Positions 15,900-30,600 of a DNA stretch of 64,000 nt are shown here, in pieces (position 1 is the stretch's first letter; each line of letters begins with the position of its first letter). The notes beneath the pieces are model-generated. The model saw nothing but the letters and a program-made list of their open reading frames with translations, did no database searches and was not told the origin of the DNA. The position numbers and the translations under genes are program-made. This DNA is from Paraspadella gotoi (taxonomy: Eukaryota > Chaetognatha), in the NCBI GenBank assembly GCA_051294375.1, contig CM119268.1:18928615-18992614 (forward strand), in the 5' to 3' direction.

Positions 15900-17432
15900 C
15901 CAAACCAAAGAGATCAATGAAACCCATTAGAGAAAATAAAATACAAGAAAAATTTGAAGTTACTCAGTCTGCATTTTTTACGGTAGAGAAAAAAAAAACC
16001 CTTAAAATTATTGTTCTGGAAGAGTGAATCGCTGTCCCGAACGAAAAAAAAAAACAAAAACAAAACAAAAGAAGAAACTGTTTAGCTGGAAATTCTTAGC
16101 GAAACAAGAAGAAGTAAATTGAGCTGAAGACGAAAGAAAGAAGGTGATCAAGGCGAAGCGAAAAAAGGAGGAAATGGGAAGAGAGAGATAAGGAGAGGAA
16201 GGGAGAAGGAAAGAGAAAGGAATAAAAAAAAGGAAAAGGTGGAAGAAGGGAAAGATAAGGAGAATGATGGAGAGGAAAATAGGAAGAAAATTTAAAAAAA
16301 AGGAAAGGATGCAAAAGATGAAAATGAGGAATTTAATGGGACAGGAGAATTGGGCAAGAAATAGAAAGATGGAGAAAAAGTTGCTGAATCTCTCTCTAAA
16401 AGTGTTCCAAAGAAAAAGTTTACATGCAGTAATAGTTGCCGTCAATGGTAAAAATATTTTTACTGCGCCCCAATTTCATACTGATCTAATAAGTATATTA
16501 CTATAATTATTAATATGAAGATTTTAACGGTGATAGAGGTGGAAGAGCAATGAACAATAAAAACAATTAAATCTGGAACGAAATAAGTGGATAAAAATTT
16601 GGGGCACAAGCCATGTCAAAAAAATAGAAAGAACAAGAATTGATGGTTAAATATTGAGAAAAAAAAGGAAAGAAGTCATGAGAAAATAAGAGAAAGGTGT
16701 AAAGTGTTTTTCTAGTATCAATCTGTCCCCCGGGGAGAAACGGTGACAAGTGGGAGTGATAAGACAATCGGCAAAAAAAGGAAAAAAAAAAGGAAGAAAA
16801 CCGAAATGGATTCCTGGTTTTTTTTTCTCGGTCAACGAGGGAATTGAACGAAGACCGAAACCGGACTTCCGCCCCATTTTGCCGGATGACCCGGACCGAG
16901 GGAGCCGGCCGGACGAGTCCTCCTTTCCGGAAATGTCTCGGGACGGATACATGAGAAAATAGAGAGAGATAGAAAAAAGGGAGAGAGAAACAGAGGAAGA
17001 AAGAAAGAGAGAGAATTTGAATTTGAATTTGNNNNNNNNNNNNNNGGAGAGAGAGAATTTGGTACTGATTCCATTTGAAGGACGGACCCCAGGATTATTG
17101 ATTTTGGATTATGTGTTATATAAACTGGTGGACAGATATTTTTCAGGTTCGGAGGGAAAAGTCGGGTTAAGAAGAAGGGAAAAAGAAAAGAAAGAAATTT
17201 TGTCCCAAGGATTTCACTTTTGACCTTTTTTTCTGAATAGAAAAATTACTGCTGCAGGCAGTAAGTTTCAAAAATAACTTTTCCTTTATAATTGCTTTCT
17301 ATACATGACAGAAATGCTCAGCCTGTTCATTTCGTANNNNNNNNNNNNNNNNNNNNNNNNNTTACACGTGCCGAGAGATGTGTTACATCGACTGTTATGT
17401 ATGGGACGCAGCGCTGTATCTTAAATCACAGG
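15900..17432. other. purine-rich spacer with two small gaps and one candidate exon
   Basis: Purine-rich DNA with A-homopolymers. N gaps lie at 17032-17045 (14 bases) and 17337-17361 (25 bases). The only exon-like piece is at about 16828-16962, listed separately. Confidence 0.5.
16828..16962 (+). other. candidate terminal exon, unrecognised
   Basis: A GC-rich block after a T9-CTC stretch reads VNEGIERRPKPDFRPILPDD ... SSFPEMSRDGYMRK and ends in TAG. Codon bias is good. The minus strand is equally open (MYPSRDISGKEDSSGRLPRS), and no clear AG acceptor precedes the plus reading, so strand and reality are uncertain. Confidence 0.25.
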
Positions 17433-17486
17433 ATTGTCAATAAAGAAATCCGGGTAATTCGATTTGTTTTAAATACTCGCTGGATT

Positions 17487-17580
17487 TAAATTGGGCTCAG
17501 TCGCGCTTATCGCACAACAGCTTGAGTGTCGATTTCCCGATTCGAATCCCAGATTCGGCCGTCGTTGCGAAATATTTTAT
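17487..17580 (+). other. tRNA-like (Pol III A/B box) sequence, left palindrome end
   Basis: GGGCTCAGTCGCGCTTATCGC resembles a D-arm/A box, and CCGATTCGAATCCCAG about 40 bases later matches a B box (GRTTCGANTCC). The mirrored copy lies at about 20985-21065 on the other strand. The A-to-B spacing fits a tRNA-derived SINE head. I cannot fold a full cloverleaf with an intact acceptor stem, so a functional tRNA gene is unlikely. Confidence 0.45.
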
Positions 17581-17843
17581 TTATATATTTTTTTTAAATA
17601 ATCTTTATTGTTGTTTTTTTTCTTTTCGACATCTTCGAGATTTATTATTATAATCACTTTTATTTTTTGTTCTCCGCTTTTATTTATTCACGGTCCACGT
17701 TTCGAACTTCCCTTTTTTTTCTCTTTATTCCTTTTTTTACTTTGCTTTTTGAAATCAAGGCGAGAAAGGATGTTCAACGGCTGGTGGAAGCTACGGAGGG
17801 GCCAACCCGTTATATCTCTCTCTCTCTCTCTCCTGCTTCTCTT

Positions 17844-17881
<38 letters not shown>

Positions 17882-18275
17882 CTCTCGTCTCTCTCTCTCT
17901 CTTTTCTTTTTTGCGACTAATTGTTTATTATCTGAATCTATTATTTCTGCTCTTTTTTGTCAAACCAAGAGAGATATTTTTCTTGCCTCAGGAGCTTTTT
18001 TTTAAGGATTTTGACCTTAACTCTTGGTTCTCAGGGCCAAATACAGTAAATTCGATTAAAACAGTCGTGATATCTGATTAGAATCTTGGTTTTTTGTATT
18101 GCGGTTTGTTTAACTTATCTTTTGGCCTTCTTTAATTTCAATTTATTCGATTTACAAAACGGTTACATTGAGTCTTAATCCAATGTAACTTCGATAGTCA
18201 AATTTACTATCTAAACCTCAAAGACATAAACGTCGTCGCAATACAATTTGTGTTTGGGTTGTTTTTTACACATTG

Positions 18276-18277
<2 letters not shown>

Positions 18278-18362
<85 letters not shown>
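18278..18362. repeat. (GA)n tract in left arm
   Basis: Its mirror is the CT tract at 20163-20253 of the right arm. Lengths and interruptions differ between the arms. Confidence 0.9.
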
Positions 18363-18366
<4 letters not shown>

Positions 18367-20163
18367 GAGGCTTGTTTAAAAAAAAGTATTCCCGAGAAAA
18401 AAAAAGATAATTAACAAAAGTGACGAATTCCACGCGATTTTTTCGTGCGTTATCCAATTTGTTTTCCCTTTCTTTTTAGTAAAAACGAGAAAGAGTTTAT
18501 TCTTTGTCGAGACACGAAAAAAAAAATTAATTAAGACTCGTTATTAAATCTTTTTCTTCGACAGAAAATAAAAGTAAAAAAAAAAGAAAGAAAAGTAAAA
18601 GTGAATCTGACTCTGCTCTCAGAGTTCTCTCCACCCTTCATCCATCCCTCTTCGCCCCCCTCTCTTTTCTTCATCGCTTTCCATTAATTCTCATCAATGG
18701 ATATCTTCGGAAACAAGTCCCCGCTGCGAACTGGTGTTATGGTGCTGCGTTGCTTGTGATGGTTTCTATGGTGCTAATTGCTGTTGAATAGAGTATCAAA
18801 AACATAGAAAAGTACACAGAAGGTAAAATTCGTGAAGGAATTTATTGTGATGTGTGTGTTTGATTATAAGCTTTTCTCTCTCTTCTTTCTCTCTCTCCTC
18901 TCTCTCTCTCTCTTCTCTTCTCTCTCTCTCCTCTCTTCTCTTCTTTCTTAAGAGAATGGCGTGTCTCACAAGGGTGAACTGAACAGTGAAGCCGTCATCG
19001 ATGAGTCTTAAAGTCCCGGTCGTCGGTGACTCAATTACTGTTTAGCGTGGTGCTCGATATTATTTCATTAAAAAATGACAAGATTACAATAATTAATCAG
19101 GTGTGGCTTTTCTACGAATTAGATAAAATCGGCTGACTTCAAAAAATTATAACGACCTGCGTAGAGCTAACGAATTAATAATGGTATTTAATTCACGTGA
19201 TACTTCAAATAATGTAGATTGTAATTATATTGATTTTCCAATGTTTTTTTTATAATGTAATTTGTAAATTTTGACATTATTTATATTCTGTTGATTAGAA
19301 TCGATTCAAAAGACTAAAAATACTAAAAATTCGTTAGCTCTACGCAGGTCGTTATAATTTTTTGAAGGTCAGCCGATTTTATCTAATTCGTAGAAAAGCC
19401 ACACCTGATTAATTATTGTAATCTTGTCATTTTTTTAATGAAATAATATCGAGCACCACGCTAAACAGTAATTGAGTCACCGACGACCGGGACTTTAAGA
19501 CTCATCGATGACGGCTTCACTGTTCACCCTTGGAGACACGGCCATCCTTAAAAAGAAGAGAAGAGAGGAGAGAGAGAGAAGAGAGAGGAGAGAGAGAGAG
19601 AGGAGAAGAGAGAAGAAGAGAGAGAAAAGCTTATAATCAAAACACACACACTCACAATAAATTCCTTCACGAATTTACCTCTTGTACTTTCTATGTTTTG
19701 TATATTTCTATCAACAGCAATGTAGCACCATAGAAACGCATCACCATAGCAACGCAGCACCATAACACAGTTCGCAGCGGGAGCTTGTTTACCGAAGATA
19801 TCCATTGGATGAGAATTAAATGGAAAGCGATGAAGGAGAAAGGAGAGGGGGGGCGAAGAGGGAGTGAGTGAAGGGTGGAGAGAAACTCTGAGATGCGAGA
19901 GTTCAGATTCACTTTTACTTTTTCTTTCTTTTTTTTTTTACTTTTATTTTCTGTCGAAGAAAAAGATTTTTAAATAACGAGTCTTAATTTAATTTTTTTT
20001 TTCGTGTCTCGGACAAAGAATAAACTCTTTCTTTCGTTTTACTAAAAAGAAAGGGAAAAAAATTGGATGAACGCATCGAAAAAATCGCGTGGAAAGTTCG
20101 TCAGTTTTGTTAATTATCTTTTTTTTTTCTCGGGAATACTTTTTTTTTAAACCAAGCCCCTCT

Positions 20164-20258
<95 letters not shown>

Positions 20259-20631
20259 CAATGTGTAAAAAAACAACCCAAACACAAATTGTATTGGCGA
20301 CGCGTTTATGTCTTTGAGGTTTAGATAGTAAGAATTTTGACTATCGAAGTTACATTGGATTAAGACTCAATGTAACCGTTTGTAAATCGAATAAATTGAA
20401 TAAAGAGAGGCCAAAAGATAAGTTAACAAACCGCAATACAAAAACCCAAGATTCTAATCAGATATCACGACTGTTTAATCGAATTTTACTGTATTTGGGC
20501 CCTGAGAACCAAAGAGTTAAGGTCAAAATCCTTAAAAAAAAGCTCCTGAGGCCAAGAAAAATATTCTTCTCTGGTTTGACAAAAAAGAGCAGAATAATAG
20601 ATTCAGATAATAAAAACAATTAGTCGCAAAA

Positions 20632-20752
<121 letters not shown>

Positions 20753-20984
20753 AACGGGTTGGCCCCTCCGTAGCTTCCACCAGCCGTTGAACATCCTTCT
20801 CGCCTTGAATTTCAAAAAGCAAAGTAAAAAAAAAGGAATAAAGAAGAAAAAAAGGAAAGTTCGAAACGTGGACCGTGAATAAAATAAAAGCGGAGAACAA
20901 AAAATAAAAGTTAAATAATAAATCGAAGATCGAAGAAGAAAAAAACAACAATAAAGATTATTAAAAAAAATATATAAATAAAAC

Positions 20985-21068
20985 ATTTCGCAACGACGGC
21001 CGAATCTGGGATTCGAATCGAGAACTCGACCTCAAGCGGTTTTGGCGATAAGCGCGACTGAGCCCAAT
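20985..21068 (-). other. tRNA-like (Pol III A/B box) sequence, right palindrome end
   Basis: Reverse-complement partner of the left copy. Read on the minus strand, GGGCTCAGTCGCGCTTATCGC is followed by GTTCTCGATTCGAATCCCAG. It differs from the left copy by several substitutions and indels between the boxes. Confidence 0.45.
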
Positions 21069-21284
21069 TTAAATCCATTGCGAGATATTTAAAACAAATC
21101 GAATTTAACGTTTCTTTATTGACAACATTAGAAACAATAACAACGATAACATCATCAGAAACAGCAGAAGCTTCGAAAACAATCCCACTAAATTTGCTGT
21201 ACATATGCCTACTGTCGAGAAATTCTGACTACAGCCGAAAGGGAATATCTTCTTATCTCATTCTCTCTCTTTCTCGATCTGTTC

Positions 21285-21420
21285 TCACTCCTGCGCCCGT
21301 TTTGCGCGCACATTACGTGCGCGTGTGGGCGATACACGAGACGCACGTGCGCAAGAAATTCGAGAGCAGCGATCTTTGGGATACTTGTTCGCGCGGGAGA
21401 AAAATGTGCGAATAAAACTT
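21285..21420 (+). promoter_or_regulatory. candidate promoter/5' UTR island of the giant gene
   Basis: A local CpG-rich island in AT-rich surroundings, 280-410 bases before the ATG at 21699. It contains repeated GTGCGC/GCGCAC words, including TTTTGCGCGCAC, TTACGTGCGCGTG and GACGCACGTGCGCAAG (with a CACGTG E-box). These look like tandem half-sites of a GCGC-type activator such as NRF-1, by resemblance only. An acceptor-like CTCAAG at 21652-21657 means an upstream non-coding exon is also possible. Confidence 0.35.
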
Positions 21421-21698
21421 AAAATCGTTAAATAATCAACAAAAAAGTAAACAAAAACATACAAACAAAGCATAAAAATATATTTTCTAATTCCAAAGAA
21501 TTATGTATACCAATTACGTATACCAATTATGTGTACCAATTTCATATATATAGTAAAGTTCACGCCGATTTTATCTTACCATGGATTAACAACCTCACGC
21601 AAATTTTGACTCGTATTCGTTGATCCACGAAATAATTAATTTTTCTTAAATCTCAAGAATTGAATCGTTTTATCGTCCGTCATAAACGTTTCCTCATC

Positions 21699-24600
21699 AT
21701 GGACGCTGTCGCCGCAGATATCGACGCTGGCGTCGTTCCGGCTGAGCGCTCCTGCGCCGCCGCACCCTCTGACCATTCCGCCGCCTTCGCCTCCGCTTCC
21801 GCTTCCGCCTTCGCTTCCGCTTCCGCCTCCGCCGGTACCGCTCAACCTATCGCTTCCTCGCCAGACCCAGTCGAGCCGGAGGACGGTTCCCGCTTCCGCA
21901 GATCCGTCAAAGACATGATTCGTTTTTTCAGCGGAGGATTCGGCACATCCAAGTCGCCATCGCCCACAACGACCCCATCGCCTAAAATCCTACGCAAATC
22001 GGCTTTTTCCTCCCGATCGGCTTCATGCCCACCGTCTCAGCAACCCGAGAAGCTCGGTCAGCCGCCGTCTCATCAGCAGCAACCATGGAGCTTTCTCCAG
22101 CAGCAAAAATGGCGTAAGAAGCAGCAGCAAGAAGTCGCTGCTGAGATCGTTGACGTCGTGTCGTCCAGTCAGAGGCCAGCAGCAATTGGTATCCAGGACG
22201 AAAATATCGAAGAGACCGGCGGTATTTGGATAGGTTATGAAAAAGATGAATTTGTCAGAGACGATGGCTTGGAATGGGTTGACCGCAATGATCCTTTCCA
22301 ACAAGGTTTTGTTCGTTCCGTTTCGCCCGAAGGTTTAGCCACTGTGGAGGAGCAAGAAGAGATGTGGGCAAGGTCAGAAGCCAGGGTTCACGGTCGTATC
22401 GAAGTAAGCGAGATGAGCAGCAGTCATGGGGATGGCATGTTCCTTACTCGGTCCGAAGCCATTGATCAAGACTATGGATTTGATGGGTTTGGTCAAGCAG
22501 CTTTACCTGCTTTTGATAGAGACTATGGAGTCAGTTGGAATGATGATAAGAATTTGACAACAACCGGCATCAATCCTCCCAACTATCCGGACAACCGAAA
22601 CGATTGCTCCAATCAAGTTTTTACGAAGTCTGTTTCTCCGGCCTTTGATCGCTCTAGCCAAGCCGCTGCTGATGCCGTAGCAGCATGCGCAGCTGCCGTA
22701 GCCGCCGCCGAAGACTCGGAGGATCTATCTGATCGACATCCAATTCTATTCAGACGAGCTCAAAGTTTAGACCAGAGAGTTTTGGCAGATATGGCCGGGC
22801 AGAGGATTCAACCCATTGAAGAAGAGAGAAAGAGGCCAAAAAGTGATGTCATAGACATTTCTGATAATTTGGTTGAATCAAAGATGAGCTGCGAAGTTCG
22901 TTCTGTTACCGATCAAGAACTTATGGACTATTATGCAAAGATTCATGATCAGTGTGTGCATTCGGAATATCCCAATGCTGATCCTCAAGTATTATCTCAT
23001 TCTCCAATGAATTTAAATAATTGCCTAATTGATACTATGCCATCTGCATTGAAGCAATCTTCATCATCAACACATCGATCATCTTTGAGAATGGAGGTCA
23101 ATGTTGAAAAGTCTGCGCAAATTTTAAATGAATCTTCATTAAAGACAGAAACCTCCACTAAACAGACAGTCACATCAAAGCTGCTCGGAGAAGCTTCATC
23201 GAGAACTCTGCCACCTGCATTATCTCCAAAATCAAAAGCAGCAACCACATCATCAGTTCTTTTAGCAGAATCCTCAGTTTCAACATCAGCATCAACTGTC
23301 TCTTCTAGAACACTGCCACCGGCTTTATCCCCGAAGTCAAAATCATGCACTTCAGCTCCGGCTTCTGAAATAAAGTTGGTTTCATCATCATCATCAAAAT
23401 TGCCACCAGCATTGTCACCAAAACCCAAGACTCTTACAAAGTCAGTAACATCATCATCAGTTTCACATTCTTCTAATATTTCATCTTCACCAACGAATGA
23501 GTTAATAAAAACTAAGTCAGCAGTACAAATAGATTCAGATCCTAAGTTTAAAATAGGTATAAGTGATGAACTTAAAACTGTTACTGATAGTATTGAAAAA
23601 ACAAATGATTTTAAACAAATTGACAAGCTAATAGATAATAAAAAAGATGACAAAATTCTTCCAAAACCGGAAATTAAATCTGATAACTCTGATGTGGATT
23701 TATCTTTTAAGATAGAAATGAGTGACTCGGGAGGAAATCTTCACAGTAAAAAGCCTAAATCAAAGGAAAAGGAACGAAAGAGAATGGAAAAAAGGGTGGT
23801 TCAATTTGCAGAAGAAAAAAATAAGACCAATAGCAACATTCACCCTGAAGAAGTCTTAGTTGATAAAATGATAAGTGACAATAATGAAAAAAAAATTCCA
23901 AAAATATCAGGCAAAGAATCAACAAGTGATTCTGATAAAGCTGAGACAAATAAGACTACCAAAGAAACTTCTAAGATTAAGGGAGAAGAATCCAAAGAGA
24001 AAGATATTTCCAAAAGAGGACCTACTGAAAGCCATCGTAAAGAAGCAAAAAAGAGTTCTGCACCTGAAAATGAGTTAGAAAAAAATGAAAAAAGTAGAAA
24101 AGAAAAACGAACCTCTCCTAAATCTGAAGAAAATGTACAGATGAAAAGGCATAATTCAACAGAGAGAAAAAAAAAAGAAAGAAGTCAATTCATTGAAAAA
24201 AGTGCTGTTACAAAAAAAGAGATTGGCAAAATTTCAGCAGAAAAATATGAAAGTTACATGCAAGAAAATAAAATAGATGACACTAAAAAAAAACATGTTA
24301 GTAAAACTAATGAAGGCAAGAAAGGTATCATTAAAAGTTGGTATGATCAAACGATAGGTCATATAACAGATGACTCAAAAAATGATGACAGTTTGTTGGG
24401 TAAAAATGAACAATTGGATAAGATGTTTCATATGAAAAACACTACTGACCATCATGAAAACGCAATAGTGAATAAAACTCCAGAAATTATAAAGGGTATT
24501 CTAAAAAATGGGACTGGAAAGCGAGACTCCTTCAAAATTGGTGAGAGTAGTATTCTAAATTTAAATGAAGGAAATAAGGCAATCGAAGTTTCCCAGAAAG

Positions 24601-27600
24601 ATGACCTCAAAACAGTTACTCCTTCTAATGGGAGTGATCATAATATAATTGTTAAAAAACATCGTGATAAGTCGCCCTCAGATAAGCATAAAAAAAGAAT
24701 TCCAGAAATAAACATAGGCGACATTGGGAAAAAAAGTAATTTGGTAGAAAAAGAGAAAAGTAAAAAAATTAGCAAAACTGTTGAAAAACAGGAGACTGAT
24801 GTAAAAAATATTGATAAGTCTGGAAATCTAGAAAAAGAATCAAAAGAAAAAAGTTTAAAACATAAAAACGTTTTAGACAAAAACACAAACAATGAAGCAA
24901 GTAATGTAATTAGTAGTAAAGAAAAAGAACATGTCGGGGAAAAAATAAAGAGTAGTTCGAAAGAAATAAAACGAACAGGAAGTAAACATGGTACTGATAA
25001 AGGTTTACCTCATCACCTTGAATCTGGGAAAAAAGATAAAACTGTAATTGGTGATACTGAAAGCCAAGAGGGAAAAAGGTCAGAAATATCATCCGAAATT
25101 AATTTTGATCTTGCTCAGAGCAATAACCTTCATTCAAAAAAGAAAAGTTCAAGAGATAAAAAGGCTGAAAAAGTTTCAAGCAATGGTCAAAGTAAACATG
25201 AAGTAACCACTTTAAAGGATAAAGAAATCAAATTAATTGTCAAAACTGATGAAAATAGCATAGTAAAAAATGAAACTAAAAAAAGAGAAGCTGAAGGAAG
25301 AAAACAAAAAAATGAATTGTCTATTGATTCAATAAAAAGTAAAACCAAAAAACGAGAAAATATAAAAGATGATGATAAAAGTAGTAACAGTCTCTCCATC
25401 AAAATTAAGCAACAGAGATCTGATGTAGATAGTAGACAAAACATCATCCAAGGTTCTGATCAAGTTATAGAAAAAGAAGATTTTCTTCCTGATTTTGGAA
25501 TTGATGTAGATGAGAGTCAACATTTACACTCAAAGAAACCAAGTTCAAAAGCAAATAAAAACCTTAATTCAGACACAAATAGTTCTTCTACAAACATGGA
25601 ATTAAAAAAAAATTCCATTAAGCAACCTGATAACCCAAAATACATATTAGATACATATGAAAACATTAATGCAGAAAATGAAAAAAAAAATAATGATTCT
25701 TTAACAGTAAAAAATTTTTTGACTACTAATTCTTCAAGGAAAATTGATAAAAACGCGTCACTTGATCTTGAGATCAGCAAAAAAGATAACAGCATGAAGG
25801 AAGTTCAACCTTCCTTTTATGCAATAGAGCCTTCTTTAAAGTTAGATTTGAAAGATAAAAAGCAAGTTGATAAAGCAGTTACGGCTTCTCCAAAACCTAA
25901 AAAAAGTATTGAAAAAAATGTACCTATAAAAATTGATACTAATAGCTTAGAATCAATTAAAAACAATGATCAATGTTTAACTGGAGAAAGTAAAAATAAA
26001 AAAATGATAAAAAGTGAACATGAACTCTTTATTAAAACTGTACCTGATAACCTTCAAGGTAGTATTACAAAAACTAACAATGAGAAAATTGAATTTAATA
26101 AAAACTTTATTCATCAACTGGAATTTGGCACCCAGATTTCTCCAGATTCTGAAAAAATTGAAGAGTATTCTTCTCTAGAAATTCCTGTTGATATGGATCA
26201 AAGTGAAAACTTGCATTCAAAAAAAATAAGTAAAAAAGCTAAAAATAAAGCTGATGATAATACAAATATAGACATTCCCACAATAGAAAATAAAAACAAT
26301 AGATTAGATATTGATGAAAGCAAAGAAAAAAATCATGAAATACATAAAATAAAAGAAACAAATTCACAAAAAGATTTGGAAAATAGTATGGAGATTAAAG
26401 GAAATGATTCAGAAAATTTTACAGTGAAAACAAGTCTCAAAATTCCTTTAGCGATAGAATCAGATACAACATGTGATTTAAATGCAAAAGAGTTACTTTT
26501 GAATGAAAAAATGACAGAAACAAACTCTATTAGCTCTGACAAGTTAAGAATTGATACAAATTCATTCATAAAGTTAGACACAATAACAAATAATTTAGAT
26601 TCACCCTTACCTATTCAATCAAATTTAATAGCTGACAGAAATACAAAAGAATTGATCCTTGATTCAATTATTTCGGAGTCTGATTCTTACTCAGAAATTG
26701 TGTTTAACAAACCTCAATTTGATATCAGTTCATATGTTAAATCACCTATTAATTTGGATCTTAATTCAGATTTAAACTCTAGTATTTTAGAAAATACTTC
26801 TATTATACCACAGGATACATCTATAATTAAAGATGATAAAAACCTGACAGAAGATTCTGTTCCAACGGATTCACTAATGATTAGTACTCTAAAAACATAT
26901 AAGTGTGGAGATATAAATTCAGCTGCAGATTTGGGTGATGTCCTGGAAAATGATTTAAAATCAATGTCAGATCTTAACACAGACAAGCCACGATTTGATT
27001 TACAGTCATTTATAAAGTCAGATTCAATGACTTCAAATCTAGAAATTCCCTTAACTTCCAAATTGAATTTTATTCCTGATACAATTGAAAATGATAGATA
27101 TTTAGATCCAATAAATATAGAATCTGATTTAAAATCTAACTATATTCCAGAAAAAACACATTTTGATATCAACTCATACTTAAAGTCTTCTGTAAATACA
27201 GAACTACACTCGGAAATTGAATCAAGTACAAATGATATTATAAATGTCGCTCCATCAGTTGTAAGTGTTGATAATTCGATAAATAATGACATAAATAAAA
27301 TAAAAGAAATACAGAATAGAGATAATACAGACTTATTGGTAAATCATGAAGCCATTCATATCCAAAAAGAAGTAGATGAGCAAGAAAAGTTTATGATGAC
27401 ACCCAACAAAGTAAATGCACAAGTATCAGGTTATTATGTTGAAAACCTTGAAGGAAATTATAATGGTTTTATTGAAGTCAAGTCCGATTCATCAGAAAAT
27501 GTATTCAGTAAAAAAACCTTTCAAACAGGCAAAGCTGACAATGATTCATCCATCATGTCAAATCTCACACAAGATATACCTGAAGAGAAACTTCGATTTG

Positions 27601-30600
27601 ATCTTAACTCATACATTAATACAAATTCTTTGATGACAAATCTGGAAATGCCCATGGAAAAATTGGAAAATGTAAATTATGAAAGAAACAAAGAAAATTT
27701 GGTTATAGATTCTTTAAACTTTGAAACTGAATTAGAATCAGAAACGGCTAAGACTGTAGAAAAGCCTCATTTTGATGTTAGCTCTTATATTCAATCATCT
27801 ATGAATATGGACCTAGATTCAAACTTAAATTCAAGTGCTCCTGCCATTGATGGTTCTGTGGGTGAAAATGCAACCATTGATAGATATAATTTAATATCTG
27901 ATACTATGAATTTTTCGAAGGATCACATTACAATTGATAATCCTAAAATTATTTTACAAAATCAAGAAAATATATTTACATTGGACGATAATGTAACTGA
28001 TCAAAATCTTCAAATTATGGATGTTTCAAAAAATGTTGATGATATTAATTTAAATATTACTCAGGGCAAGACGATAAATGATCTATTTATTAATTCAAAC
28101 GATAAGAAGCCTTATGTCAGCTCAAACAAGCCGAGATTTGATGTAAACTCATACATACAGTCAAATGCATTGGTAGAAAATTTTGAACTTTCTTCAACTG
28201 ATGTATCAAATAATAACTCTGAATTAAATAAAAAAGATAATTTACACATTGATTCACTTAATTTTGAAGGTGAATTTGGCCAAGAGACTTTTGTTAGCCA
28301 AGATAAGCCACGCTTCAATATTGATTCATACATCAAATCAACTATGAGATTGGACCAAATTTCAGATAAAACCAATGTGATGCAAGATATTAGCTCAGAC
28401 AAACCTAGATTTGATGTAAACTCATACATACAGTCAAATGCATTGGTAGAAAATTTAGAACTTTCTTCAGCTGATGAATCAAATATTAACTCTGAATTAA
28501 ATAAAAAAGATAATTTACACATTGATTCACTTAATTTTGAAGGTGAATTTGGCCAGGAGAATTTTGTTAGCCAAGATAAGCCACGATTCAATATTGATTC
28601 ATACATCAAATCAACTATGAGATTGGACCAAATTTCAGATAAAACCAATGTGATGCAAGATATTAGCTCAGACAAACCTAGATTTGATGTAAACTCATAC
28701 ATACAGTCGAATGCATTGGTAGAAAATTTAGAACTTTCTTCAGCTGATGAATCAAATATTAACTCTGAATTAAATAAAAAAGATAATTTACACATTGATT
28801 CACTTAATTTTGAAGGTGAATTTGGCCAAGAGACTTTTGTTAGCCAAGATAAGCCACGCTTCAATATTGATTCATACATAAAATCAACTATTAGTTTGGA
28901 CAAAATTTCAGATAAAACCAGTGTGTTGCAAGATATTAGCTCAGATAAACCTAGATTTGATGTAAACTCATACATACAGTCAAATGCATTGGTAGAAAAT
29001 TTAGAACTTTCTTCAGCTGATGAATCAAATATTAACTCTGAATTAAATAAAAAAGATAATTTACACATTGATTCACTTAATTTTGAAGGTGAATTTTGCC
29101 AAGAGACTTTTGTTAGCCAAGATAAGCCACGCTTCAATATTGATTCTTACATAAAATCAACTATTAGTTTGGACAAAATTTCAGATAAAACCAATGTGTT
29201 GCAAGATATTAGCTCAGACAAACCTAGATTTGATGTAAACTCATACTTACAGTCAAATGCATTGGTAGAAAATTTAGAACTTTCTTCAGCTGATGAATCG
29301 AATAATAACTCTGAATTAAATGAAAAAGAGAATTTACACATTGATTCACTTAATTTTGAAGGTGAATTTGGCCAAGAGACTTTTGTTAGCCAAGATAAGC
29401 CACGCTTCAATATTGATTCTTACATAAAATCAACTATGAGTTTGGATCAAATTTCAGATAAAACCGATGTGATGCCTGATATTAGCTCAGACGAACTTAG
29501 ATTTGATGTAGACTCGAACATGCAGTCAAATGCATTGGTAGAAAAGTCAGAACTTTCTTCAGCTGATGAATCCAATATTAATTTTAAATTAAATAAAAAA
29601 GAAAATTTTCATTTTGATTCGCAAAATTATGATAAAGAGAATTTTGTTGGCCATGATAAGCCACACTTTGATATTGATTCTAAAAAAAATTCAACGATAA
29701 GTTTGAATACAAATTTAAATATTGATTCAAATGTAAAAAAATCAGGTTCTATATCTGCATTATCTCCCATTATGATATCTAAAGATGTAGAAAGTAAAAA
29801 ATATTCTATATTACTTTCTCAAGATATTTTGAAAGAAGATAGGCAGAATGCTAAATTTATTGAAACTGAATTAGAAAATATAAAAATTGCAGAAATTGAT
29901 CTAAAGGATAAATTAAAAAATGAAAATAAAAATGGTGAATACATTAATGGAATTAATTTTAATACAGAAAAATCAAAAAGCACAATGGAAGGTTCTGACA
30001 TACTAACGATTGATAAGTTTTTGCTGTATAACAAAAACTCTGAAGATGAAAAAACTGATAAAATGGGAGAAGAAAAAAGTTATGTAGAAAATAAAGCTAA
30101 AATTGTTAATACCAAAATTCTTAAAAGTGACAACAAAGCTTTTAAGACTGAGAATGAAACTATCACTGAAGACACCATTGGAAGTATATGTAGTATTGAA
30201 AAACATAATGATGAGAATGAAATACAGATTTTAAATATTAAAAAATTTGGTCAAGATGTTGAAAAACCAAATGATCATAGCATGAATTTAACCACTCATC
30301 ATTTTGAAACGATTGAGTGTAATTCAGGTGATAAAAATGTACAAAATACCACCGAATCTGATAGCAGTATAAAGCTTGATTTGATAAATGCTCAAATAGA
30401 GAGAGATAAAACTTTCCGTCAAATTCTTGAAAGAGTTGAAAAATTAGAAAGATCAAGAAGTTTGAGAGAGTCTAGAAAACCAATATCCATTATTCCAAAG
30501 CAACGGTCTATAGAACTTGAAGAGATGAATCTCGCTAAAGTAAAAAAGCTTCAACAAGAAAGTAAAACATTTTCTTCAAATTCTTCAAATTCTAATTCTT

